From Leucocoprinus leucothites (taxonomy: Eukaryota; Basidiomycota; Agaricomycetes; Agaricales; Agaricaceae): DNA of 64,000 nucleotides. Within the stretch, counting starts at the first letter, position 1. Every line of letters starts with the position of its first letter. The position numbers and the translations under genes were made by a program. The notes beneath the pieces are model-generated. The model did no database searches and was not told the DNA's origin. It was given only the letters and a program-made list of their open reading frames with translations. The stretch lies in the NCBI GenBank assembly GCA_013368445.1, contig JAACJO010000050.1:44564-108563 (forward strand). The letters run 5' to 3'. Positions 1 to 10,786 of the stretch are shown here, piece by piece.

Positions 1-310
1 CTAAAATGATGGGCAGAAACTGCCAGCAAAGAAGTTGGGCTGCACCAGTTCTGCCTAAGTTCAACTTCTGAGGATTTGCAAATATGATGCATGGCTAAAT
101 AGTTTGAACAACATTAAGCAGCACCAAGATAATCAGGGGGCTAAGAATAGAAGCCACACATGGGAACCAGCAATCAAAAATGCCTGGGTACTTCCTAAAA
201 GAAGTCAGGCAGGTCATGATAAATCACCATGGCTGTGCAGGACATCTAGAACACTCTAGAACAATACCCATACATAGGCTGAGGACAGCCAGAGTTGGGT
301 AAGGGGGAGA
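1..310 (+). mobile_element. 3' internal end of Ty3-like element B with polypurine tract
   Basis: No open frame of useful length is visible. The stretch ends in a purine run (GGGTAAGGGGGAGA, about 297-310) directly before TGTGATATG, the start of a long repeat found again at 9447. A purine tract abutting an LTR start is the plus-strand priming site of LTR retrotransposons, so this is read as the untranslated 3' internal end of element B, whose body lies to the left of the window. Assignment rests on position and the purine tract only. Confidence 0.5.
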
Positions 311-1169
311 TGTGATATGAAAACCGAAAATAAACAAGAAATACTAATATTTTCGCGATTTCACACTTAGTATTATAAAATAATAATGCTATACCTAAGA
401 GCCCTATAGTGCATTAGTGGTGTAGCTACAAAGCTACTTACTAAGAAGTAATACAGTCAACCAATATGGCAGGTGAGACTGGTAATCTAGTACAGCTGTC
501 CACTGTTGTGAACTGTTCCAGGGATTTGAACCCTTGACTTCAGGACACCACCATCACCAAATTACTGCTTTGGGACTCAAAGGAAACCTCTGTGCCAAGA
601 ACAATCTGAATGATCTAAAAATAAGGTCCAGGGTCTAGAACCAGATCAGAAGGATCAACAGACCAGTTAACAGACAACAATCTGCATTTTCCACATGTAC
701 AAGACAAGAACCTAGCTACCCTGCTACTTAGCTATGTCATTTCCATACTGCTCAGTCATCCAACCATACTGGCCAAGCAAACTGATGGTCACATTGATGT
801 GGCAGAGGCCCTCAGATAAAGAAAATATCATAGCTGAAATGCTTATCCATGATTAAAAAAGGATTAATGAAAGAAACTCACATAGTAGCTACTCTGCTAC
901 CCATATGACAGCCTAGTGATCAAATGGACCTACTGGTTGGTGTCACATTGTAAAAGTATACCCAGCTGGATCCAGGACAATTCAGTCATTTTCTATTAGT
1001 CAATTTTGAGTCATACCTATTTCTTTCTAGAATATTTTATATCTCTCAAATAATATAAAAAGGGCCTGACAGCATGTGGATAGGCAAGGAATCCTATGCC
1101 TCTGTAGTACTATAGGGTGTGCAGACCACAAACTAAGCATTTTTGAGTGAATAAGTGATCAACCTTCTA

Positions 1170-1383
1170 CAGTGGCTCAAAAAACTGTCCCAATGTTTTC
1201 GCATTTTGGACATATTTGCTAATACCAGGGCAGATATATGGCCTAGCATCCTGAAAATATTCACACAGGTACCTTGACATATTGGGAGCATATATTCCCA
1301 TGATCACATGACCTTGTCCATCAATGAATTATTAATGAATTATCGAAAATATCTACTCATTGGGACAGTTTTTTGACCCTCTG
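1170..1383 (+). repeat. Left terminal inverted repeat of mariner copy 1
   Basis: This 214-bp end is repeated inverted at 2549-2762. It is itself bounded by a 26-bp inverted pair: the outer end CAGTGGCTCAAAAAACTGTC... reads back at 1358-1383 as the inner end with two mismatches. Each terminal repeat therefore looks like a small palindromic element in its own right. Confidence 0.8.
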
Positions 1384-1395
1384 TTATCTACCTAC

Positions 1396-2415
1396 TCAAT
1401 ACTTTGTATGACCTCCTCTTGCCCTGACAACTGCCTCAATCCTTCTGGGCATGGTTTCTATCAGCCTTTGGCACCTTTCTGCTGGAATCTTATTCCACTC
1501 CTCTACTAGCCTCTCCCACAATTCAAATACTCCCTTAGGTGGTCTTTCATATGCCTTCAGCTGGTCCTTCAGGTAGGTCCAGAGGTGTTCAATGGGATTT
1601 AGGTCAGGGGATTGTGCAGGGCATGATAGAACTTGAATGTTGTTGTCCACAAACCATTGTTGTCCCAGTTTTGAGGTGTGTTTTGGGTCATTATCCGGCT
1701 GGAATATCCTCTCCTCCTCCTCCATCTCCAACTTTTCAAAGCTTTCCACCACCCCATTGTCCAAAATCTCGCAGTATTTCACTGCATCCATATTCCCTTG
1801 AACCTCAATCAGCTTTCCTACCCCATTCCACCCCATACACCCCCACACCATCATGTTACCACCTCCTCCATGTTTGACAGTAGGGAGAGTGGTCCTATCT
1901 GACAGTGGTTCCCCCCTCTCCTTCCAGGTATACACCTTTCCATCTGACCCAATCCTGTTGATCTTTGTTTCATCTGTCCACAACACCCTCTTCCAGTCCT
2001 CCACTGTCCAATTCCTATGTTCATGTGCAGAGTCAAGGCATTCCTCACAATGTTGCTTTTTGAGTAGAGGTCATTTGATCTTGGTTACAGAGCAAAATCC
2101 ATTATCCTGAAGGGTATTTCTGACAGTTTGGGGTGTTACAGGGTCAGACAGAGTAGAGTTAATGAAATTTGTAGCCTGGACAGCATTATCTAGCTTTCCA
2201 GAGGTTATTTGGTGAATTATTGCTTTTTTATCATGAGGAGAAAGCTTGGAAGGATGTCCTCCCTTGTTGTTTTCCTTGTCCCCATCAACTTTTTTCTTGA
2301 TCCTCCCAACAGTAGACTTGCCTAGACCAGTTTTATGTTCAATATGGCACAAGGAATAGCCATCTTTGAGAAGAGAATTGACTTGGGAGTATTGGGTAGA
2401 GGAGATAGCTTTCAT
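1396..2415 (-). pseudogene. Tc1/mariner transposase, one in-frame TGA
   Basis: Reading the minus strand from the ATG at 2415 gives a 339-codon frame with one TGA (2073-2071). The N-terminal part looks like a helix-turn-helix DNA-binding domain (motif GLGKSTVGRIKKK). The catalytic part has DETK, then DNDPKHT, then NPIEHLW. The spacing from the Asp of DNDPKH to the Glu of PIEHLW is 34 residues, the D34E signature of Tc1-type enzymes. Copy 2 has TGA at the same codon, in a K-I-K-stop-P-L-L context where Arg (CGA) is the likely ancestor, so the stop predates the separation of the copies. The enzyme would cut and paste the element at TA sites; as it stands the frame yields only two halves. Confidence 0.9.
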
Positions 2416-3237
2416 GATGTAGTGGCAGGAAGAAAGACAGTTGTAGCCATCTCAACATGTCAACCAAGGTCACATGATCTTGCTTATTACTCCCACACCT
2501 GCCCTGATGCTCCCCTGGCATGTTACAAGGTAGATACTGGGAGGCTGACAGGGGGTCAAAAAACTGTCCCAATGAGTAGATATTTTCGATAATTCATTAA
2601 TAATTCATTGATGGACAAGGTCATGTGATCATGGGAATATATGCTCCCAATATGTCAAGATACCTGTGTAAATATTTTCAGGATGATAGGCCATATATCT
2701 GCCCTGGTATTAGTAAATATGTCCAAAATGCGAAAACATTGGGACAGTTTTTTGAGCCACTGTAAGATAACTCTAGCAGGAAAGACTTCTACTAGTTAGT
2801 CTAAGAAATATTCTAAGACATTTTGAGTTTGATCTAGTGTCACAGCAAAGTAGCTACCAAGCTAAGAAGGCTTGTATCTAAAGCATATTGACTGCACCAG
2901 CACCAGTGTGTGACTGAGTGGATGATTATAGACAAGGTCCAGATTGACCTTAGAGAGAAACAGAGACAGCCTCAGGATAAAAGATCTTAGTTATAGAAGT
3001 CATCTAAGTATTGCAAACTGCATACTTAGTCAGGATCCTAGTATAGTGTTCAAGAATTTCACAAAGTAACTAGCACAGCATTCAGTTTCATCACACATTT
3101 TGCATTATTCAGCAGTAGCTACCTAAATCCTCATCTTTTTTTTTCATACTTCCCCTTGAATTTGTTTGAGGTTACATTCTAGCTACCTAGCTAGTACTCT
3201 ACTTGATGTTATATCTATACATCATTGAGCCTCTACA

Positions 3238-4733
3238 TCATGGAGGTATACTTCATATTTTGAGTGGTCCATAATGTTTTCATTGCCAGGTCTGAGTAGT
3301 GTTGTGTCACAAGTCATTGAGTGGTAGGCACTTTGAACATTTTGGGGCCCTCATTGTGTTACTTGATATCTGGGTCATATTGACAGCTAACACAATCAAA
3401 AATCATTATCTAAGAAGTGTAGTATCCAGTCTAGTATGCTGAAAAAATGAGCATACTGAACAATGGCATCAGTTTTTCTGTCCAAAAAATAGAAGTCCCA
3501 AAAAACATGCACCAGTCTTGACACCCAGTCAAAGCTATATTGAGGCTGGTAGAAAACTGATGAAAGCCCAGTAAAATCAAAAGTTGACTCCATATTTATG
3601 ACTCCTAGTGATGCCTTGCAAATTTTCTTGAGCTCATTCCTTCAGGATCTATTGAGCCAAACATTATTCATTGACTATTTTCGAGCTTAGTCTATCAGAA
3701 TCCATAGGGTTCAGCATGAAAATCAATTTATTATAGATACTAATTAATTACAAATGTTGATTCATCCTACTCAGGTGGCCAAACTACCCTAACCTTCTCA
3801 AAAACCATGCTTGGGACAGTAACATTTCAGGTGCCCTGATAATTAAAAGGTATTACACTCACGGGTCATGATGCAATATAAGCATACCCAAGAGAGCATT
3901 GACAGCAGCTCTATGGAATCATTAACATAACATTGCAGATAATTATCAGAACATACTAAATTGGGGAAGGGAAGGTATCATGCTCCAGACATTTTGGCTG
4001 GGGGAGGCACTTTGAATTAGGATTCATCTCCGGGCCAGACAGGGGAACAAGGCTCACAGCTAACCCATATAGGTCTCATTTGTATGGGGATGAGAGGCAA
4101 GGTGATGAGAGGTGAGAGGATGAGTGTTGACAGTATGAGAGTAGTCAAGGAGCCTGTGATAGTAGTGAAAGATGTTCACCTTCTATGTGCATAAACATGA
4201 GTGCCAGTCATTTCTCTATCCATGGAAATGATTACCCTAAGTTTAATGAGCTCCCTATAAGCTGCTGTCATCACCATACAAGACAACTGTCACCATGCAA
4301 GGCACAGAGAACATGAATGCTATTGGTATTGAAAATGCAGTCAGACTCAGCCAGACACAGCTGAATGGGGTCTGTCATTTTCAGGTCCCCAAGGCTTGGG
4401 CTTTGAGGACAATGGACAAGGTGAAGGTAGAGTAGTAGCCCTCAAGCATAGAAAGCTCTTGAGGTTGGTCTTGTCAATGTTACAAGGGAAAGACATCACC
4501 ACAGTACCTGAGAGGCTATAATACAGGCTCAGTTGGGACAACATGCCTGTCGAGGGGATGAACTTCACTAGAACCTGGGTGCAGGCTTGGTTGTAATGAT
4601 ATGTCTGTCGAAGGCATGAGCTGCATTAGCACCTGGGTGCTCATAGATGGTGGTAGGTGGTGGAATTAGAAGGGGGCTGTGATCAATTTGCTCTCTTTGG
4701 CTCCCATTCTGCCTTTCACTTGGGGCACAAAAT
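3238..4733. other. Unassigned spacer, no gene seen
   Basis: No frame longer than about 75 codons and no motif that I recognise. A short degenerate direct repeat is visible at 4541-4642: the phrase CTGTCGAGG..CTGGGTGCAG recurs 58 bp later as CTGTCGAAG..CTGGGTGCTC. CpG is scarce, as in the flanking elements, so this may be decayed transposon sequence. Confidence 0.5.
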
Positions 4734-4966
4734 TGTAGTAACTGTGACTCAATCTCTAGTACTATCTTATCTAACCCTTATCTAGCCTTTGTTTATTTGT
4801 AGCTATGCAGCACAGGAATGTAAATAGGAGATATAGTATATAAGTAGCTTAGGATAGTTCCTGTACCCTAGCTTTCTTCAATACAATAGATTTACCCTGT
4901 CAACTTTGTACTTGAGGGAACTCTCACCATGTGCTGTGACTCTGAGTCTCTTGTTCTCACATCACA
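4734..4966 (+). repeat. 5' LTR of element A
   Basis: 233 bp, TGT...ACA. It differs from the 3' LTR almost only by transitions, mostly where the 3' copy has CG and this copy has TG or CA (for example CACATCACA here against CACGTCACA there). It contains a TATA-like stretch (AGTATATAAGTAGC) near 4835. Directly downstream is TATTTTCAACA, a candidate primer-binding site, also found after the LTR of element E. Confidence 0.93.
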
Positions 4967-5135
4967 TATTTTCAACAACCCCCATCTATTACTCTTAACC
5001 TCTCTCTTGCACTCTTACTCTCTCCTCTCATCTCTTTGTCCCTTGACTCTGGAGCCCACTGGTCTGATCAACCAGTCTATCCTACTCATTGGGGCACTCT
5101 ACCATTCCATCTGACAACAAACTTGGACTGTCTAC

Positions 5136-7778
5136 ATGTCTCCTAGCTATAACCTTCGCAGCAAAGGATTAGTCTCTGATACTATACCAGGTGAGTACTT
5201 ACCTTTTGACTCCTCATTTGATGGTCCCCCTTCAAAGAAGGATGAACTAGAGTCAAGCCTGTCTGTGGACCCAGGTGTGGCAGATGATGTTGCCAAGGAA
5301 GGCACATCATCCACTATTGACTCCAGCAATAGGAATGCCAAAATAAACAATTAGAACAATAATGATTTATATATGGATAATAATTTGAATATCACACTAG
5401 AAATGAATGATACAAAGAATGACACATTTAGTATGGTTGACCAACCCGAAAATGATCACTATGAATCTATGTTACAACAGCAGATCAATGAGTACGAAAA
5501 TAGTAGTGTCACTGAACAAAGCAAAGTTTCTGATGGACTTACTAAAGAACAGATCAATGTGATTGAATTAGCAGCTGCTAGTATGACATCTGAACAGGCA
5601 GACAGATACAATAAAAGAAAAGAGAAAGTCAACCCTGAGAATTCCCATGACTATAACATTGACAAGGGAGAAGGAACCTCCCACTTGAAAGGAAAGAAAC
5701 CTGAACCTGGAAATTATTGGGGAGCCCCTGGAGTGCCTGCCGAAGAATTAGATGCAAGTGAACAAGCTAAAGAATTTGAGTACTACAAAGCTCTCAAGAA
5801 GAAATATGGAAAAGTTGATAAGCAGGACAAGGCTAAATCTAATGCCAAGGATAGTACTCACTGAAGTGCATCAATTCCTCTTTCCAAATCAATGGGACAA
5901 AGTATTAAAGAAACAGTCAATAAATCTAAAGATAAGAATTCAAAACACTATGATAAGAAAGGAAAGGACCACCATGGTGAACAGAACTTATGTCCCATCA
6001 ATCAAGTTGATCCAAAAAGCTATCTTGGACAAGCCTTTAAAGGTATCAAAGGTGGAAAAGAATCCAATATTTGTTTCACCTCCAAACATTCCTCAGACTC
6101 TTCGGAAACTTCTGACACTGAGTCTACTTATAAACAACCCTTTAATGGTGGTTCTGGAGGTCCTAGTGACCCTTCAAGTGATAGTAGCTCAGAAAATGAA
6201 TCTGATAGTAATGGCTCCACATCTGAAACAGAATTGCATGAGTCTGACATCACCAAAAATAATAGTTCAGAATCCTCATCCAATTCAATAGGATGACAGA
6301 TATGCCATAAGGGCCATCATAATAAGAACAAGAAGACAAATCTCTCCTTAAACCTATCCAACCAGAGAAGTATGATGGCATCACCAAGCCACAAATTTTC
6401 CACCAATTCATGACTCAAGCTACAGACTATGTAAATAATGGTCAAGTCCCTGTGGACCGAAAAGTGTCAGTAATTTCACATTTCCTAACTGGGAAAGCAT
6501 ATACCTTCTACACTTGTGAAGTCTCAATGAAGCCCAAGAAATGGATACTTGAACAGTTCTTCTCTGAGTTATTCAACTACTGTTTTCCAGTCAATTTTTG
6601 AACCATTCAATGGCAAAAGCTAGACAAAATCAAACAAGGAGGCTATTTAGTCAAGGAGTTTGCATCAAAGCTAAATGAATTGTTTCTCACTGCTGGGTAC
6701 ACTGACAAACAAGAACATGTCAATAAGCTATGGTATGGACTACAAACTGAGTCAAAGTGCTCTTTGGAAGGACAAGCCAAATCCTGATATGTCATCCTAT
6801 CAGGCCATTCTAAATGCTGCTGAATTAAATGAGATATCACACTGAGTTCTAACTGATAACAACCAAGATGATCATCAGCATGGTATGAATTGTTCTAAAG
6901 GTGAATGAGGTTACCACCAGAATCATAATCAAACATCTAAACCCTATTCACATCAGAATACAAACCACCCTGAAATGTCATGGCAGAGAAACTCACCTGG
7001 CAATTCTAGAATGCATTGGATCAATAAGAATCCATGCTACCATTCCAATCATCACAAGAATCATGATAAACATCCAAGGGATGCATTTGCTAGCATTCAG
7101 GGAAGGGAAAAATGACATCAAAATCCTTCCACTAAATGGTCTAAAGAAGAGGCTGACCATCTTCAAGCTGACAACCAATGCTTCATATGTCATGAAGTTG
7201 GTCACATGGCACACCAATGCCCTACACAACAGAATATGTCTTCATCTTCAAACAATGGTGGCCCACCTGGTCTTCACAACTTTGAACTATCTACTATCAT
7301 TCAAGGAACTGATGAACTAAAACAGTTAGCTGATACAACTGAAGGAATGGACTCACTAGAGCTTGGAATGATGCCATTGGATTATGAAGACTTGTCCCTA
7401 CAAGTTATTAATGTATCTGAAAATAGCAAAAGTGATGAATATCAAACAGCTGTTGAAGATGATGATGAATCAATAATTAGTGATGAATATGATGACTTGC
7501 CTGATTTACAATCAGTCACAAATTTGAGCATTAACAATAACTCTGCAACATCTGAGTCTTCAAAGGACTCTGAAGAACTGTTACCTGTGAACCAGAGGAA
7601 TCAGAAAGGGGCAATCACATTGCAAAGAAGACTCCAGTCTTGGATGAATAACTTAGACAAGATAGGTGGAGTAAACCTCACCACATTAGACATGAAACTT
7701 GAATCACTGATCCACATATTCAATTTACTCGCCCCAATGCTTGAATATGACCTATTCAAAGTTGAATATGAGAACTGA
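5136..7778 (+). pseudogene. gag: gag polyprotein of element A (fragmented)
   Basis: The first ATG (5136) begins MSPSYNLRSKG. Low-complexity, Asn/Ser/Lys-rich segments follow to about 6290, containing a conserved patch DPKSYLGQAF shared with element E. A capsid-like block is at 6380-6780 (EKYDGITKPQIF, VSVISHFLTGKAYTFY). A zinc knuckle CFICHEVGHMAHQC (CX2CX4HX4C) is at 7179-7220, followed by an acidic tail to 7778. At least five stops and frame changes break it. Gag packages the element's RNA, with the knuckle binding nucleic acid. Not functional as it stands. Confidence 0.85.
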
Positions 7779-9446
7779 TGAAATCATTGGAAAGGTTGAA
7801 AATGGCACTCTGAAAAAAGGATAGTCAGTCAGGTTGGAAATGTCATCACAACCCAAGTACTAATCACACTTACCTATTATTCACCCCTGTCCATAAAACA
7901 ATGGCAGAGTGGACACTACCTCCATCTGTCAGATCAGTTTGAAGTAATAGAATATAGAGACAAACCTGATTTCCTGGTTGTCTGAGACTATCTGCATGGA
8001 ACGGAACTCACACTTCCAAAGAAATGTGCTGTCAAATGGGACCTGTTTTTGATAGCAAAGTACTATTATCTCAAACTCTCAGACTTTCTTCACAGGCAGA
8101 GAGATCAAAAAGAGTATGATAAGATGCTTGCAAAAGACTCACTAATTCAATGGGGTGACCCATATGTCCAACATATCAGCTGGCTACTAAACAGCTCCTA
8201 CAACATGATATGTATGACAAGAGACTTTACCTGGACTCCCAAACAATGATCCATGATCTGTCAAACTGAATGTGGAAATTTTGGAATACTAGACTGCCAT
8301 ACTGGAGTACCTATGTTCCTCTCAAAGAACAGGCTTGAAAACCCTATATTTGACATTATCAATTGGTGCTACAGGAATGTTGAAAGGATATTAGTAAATG
8401 AAATATGCATCTCATGATATGAAGCTCACCTTGAAGGAGTCAAAGACTTATATTCAATGTATCCCTCTGGGTGTACTGACATTGAGGAAATCTCAGACAA
8501 AGAAGGTCCATTCTTGAAAACCATCAATACTGAATACAGATTGGAATTATTTGGACAACAGGTCGAAATGGGGACTTACCCTTCCATTCAAAGGAATTCA
8601 ACTGCTCGAAAAGACTTGGCTTGATCAGTTCCAAGACCCCTTGTTGTTGTGGTGAAAATCAATGGTCATCTGGCTTGAACCCTGCTAGACTCTGGATCAC
8701 TAGGAGACTTCATGTCAACTAGCCTTGCACAACAACTTGGCATTCAAAAAGTTGAATTATCTGATCCTGTAAATGTTCAAATAGCAGTGCGAGGATCACA
8801 AATAAAAGTAAATTATGGAACAAAAGCATGGATCACTTACCAGCAAGTCAATGAGGAATGATATTTTGATATCATTAACCTGTCAAACTATGATATCATC
8901 CTTGGAACACCATTCCTATACCAACATCATGTCAGTATCAGTATTGATCCTCCAACAGTATTGATAGGCAGTAAAGAAGCCTTACCATTGAAAGGTGACT
9001 GTATCACTAGGTTATCATCCAACACAATGGCCATTGTTGAAGATCAGCTAGAGTATGTGTGCCAACAACTTTGTGGGTATGCTGCGAAGTTATGTCTTGA
9101 TACAGCACACACTCCATTACTACCTCGTCATGAAATTAACCATGAGATACCCCTCATTGAACCTGAAAAGCAATATTCATGGCAGCCATCTAGATGTCCT
9201 AAGGCCTTTGGGAAACTCTGGGAAGAGAAAAAGAAGGCTTATCTTAACTCAGAAAGGTGGATCTTGAAACCTGTTTGTAATGCAGTCCCAATGCTTCTGA
9301 TTCCAAAACCAGCTAAAAATGGTGAACCACCAAAGCTATGAACAGTTGTGGACTTACATGAACAGAATCTGAATACCCATAAGTTGTCATCACCTTTGCC
9401 TGAGATCAATGGAATCTTATGAAGTGTGGCTAGGGCCTGATATTGG
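7779..9446 (+). pseudogene. pol: pol of element A, 5' part: protease and start of RT
   Basis: A poorly conserved linker (7779-8640) leads to a retropepsin-like domain: VVVVKINGHLA, stop, TLLDSGSLGDF with the DSG active site near 8688, and the flap-side motif NYDIILGTPF near 8888. The RT N-terminus is at about 9120-9446 (HEINHEIPLIEPEKQYSW, VPMLLIPKP, then stop-TVVDL). The stop in KL-stop-TVVDL is TGA at 9339, where the family has Arg. The frame is cut at 9446 by the solo LTR and resumes after it. Two domains of one enzyme polyprotein, here inactive. Confidence 0.85.
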
Positions 9447-10786
9447 TGTGACATGAGAACCGAAAATAAACAGGAAATACTAATATTTTCGCGATTTCAC
9501 ACTTAGTATTATAAAAGAATAATGCTATGCCTAAGAGCCCTATAGTGCATTAGTGGTGTAGCTACAAAGCTACTTACTAAGAAGTAATACAGTCAACCAA
9601 TATGGCAGGCAAGACTGGTAATCTAGTACAGCTGTCCACTGTTGTGAACCATTCCGGGGATTTGAACCCTCAACTTCAGGACACCGCATTACTGAATTAC
9701 CACTTTAGGACTCGAGGGAAATCTCCGTGCTGAGAATGATCCAAATGATCTAAAAATAAGGACCAAGGTCTAGAACCGGATCAGAAGAACCAACGGACCG
9801 GTTAACAGACAATGATCCGTGTTTTTCCACATGTACAAGACAGGAACCTAGCTACCCTGCTGCTTAGCTACGTCATTTCTGCACTGCTCAGTCATCCAAC
9901 TGTACTGGCCAAGCAAACCAATGGTTGCATTGACATGTCAGGGGTCCTCAGTTAAAGAAAATATCACAGCCAAAATGCTTACCCATGATTAAAAAAGGAT
10001 TAATGAAAGAAACTCGTGTGGTAGCTACTCCACTACCCATATGACAACCTAGTGATTGAACGGACCTACTGGTCGGCATTGCATCGTAAAAGTATACCCA
10101 GTCGAATCCAGGACAATTCAGTCAATTTCTATTAGTCAATTTCGAGTCATACCTATTTCTTTCTAGAATATTTCATCTATTTTTGTATCTCTCAAATAAT
10201 ATAAAAAGGGCCCGACAGCGTGCGGATAGGCAAGGAATCCTACACCTCTGTAGTGCTATAGGGTGTGCAGACCACAAACCAAGCATTTGTCAAGTGAATA
10301 AGTGATCAACCTTCTAAGAGAACTCTAACAGGAAAGACTCCTACTAGTTAATCTAAGAAATATCCTAAGACATCTCGAGTTTGACCTAGTGTCACAGCAA
10401 AGTAGCTACCAAGCTAAGAGGGCTTGTAGTTAATGTGTGTAGACCGTACCAGTGCCAGTGTGTGACTGGGTGGGTGATTATAGACAATGTCCAGTTGACC
10501 TTAGAGGGAGACAGAGACAGCTTCAGGATAAAAGATCTTAGCTATAGAAGTCAACTAAGCGTTGCAAACTGTGCACTTAGTCAGGATCCTAGTACAGTGT
10601 TCGAGAATTTCCCAAAGTAAATAAAACAGCATTTAGTTTCATTGCACATTTCGCATTATTCAGCAGTAATTACATAAATCCTCATCAATTTCTCATACTT
10701 CCCCTTGAATTCATTAGAGGTTACATTCTAGCTACCTAGCTAGTACTCCACTTGATGTTATATCCATACGTCAAAGAACCTCTACA
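9447..10786 (+). repeat. Solo LTR of the B family nested in the RT gene of element A
   Basis: A single copy of the long B-family LTR (TGTGACATGAG to CTCTACA) without internal sequence. Flanks are TTGG (9443-9446) and TCGG (10787-10790), a 4-bp target duplication with one transition; a 5-bp reading ATTGG/ATCGG is equally possible. Removing it rejoins the RT frame as YWSSIDLVDAYEQIRV. A solo LTR is the usual product of recombination between the two LTRs of an integrated element. More CpGs survive here than in the copy at 311-3237. Confidence 0.88.

Larger units (their letters stand above)
1170..2762 (-). mobile_element. Tc1/mariner element, copy 1 (1593 bp)
   Basis: The element runs from CAGTGGCTC to GAGCCACTG and is flanked by TA on both sides (1168-1169 and 2763-2764), the target duplication of the Tc1/mariner superfamily. 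Terminal inverted repeats are about 214 bp (1170-1383 and 2549-2762). Exactly the same length recurs at 22782-24374 in the opposite orientation. It sits inside the LTR of element B; the empty site is preserved in the LTR copy near 10306. The single gene inside is interrupted by a stop, so the copy is probably not autonomous. Confidence 0.93.
311..3237 (+). repeat. 3' LTR of element B, split by a mariner insertion
   Basis: The sequence from TGTGATATG to CTCTACA matches 9447-10786 along its length once the mariner insertion at 1170-2762 and its duplicated TA are removed (about 1332 versus 1340 bp). Differences between the copies are mainly transitions, and most CpGs of the other copy are TG or CA here. 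A TATA-like run (AATATAAAAAGG) lies near 1050-1065. The copy at 9447 shows the uninterrupted site (CTTCTAAGA), which fixes the mariner boundaries here. Confidence 0.75.

Noticed and set aside
515..600. A functional tRNA gene in the B-family LTR
   Set aside because: Only the T-arm/B box is clear; no complete cloverleaf, acceptor stem or anticodon arm could be drawn. Kept only as a tRNA-like signal.
1539..1877. Plus-strand frames opposite the mariner transposase (also 23667-24005)
   Set aside because: They are shadows of the transposase reading frame on the other strand and recur in both copies only because the copies are nearly identical.
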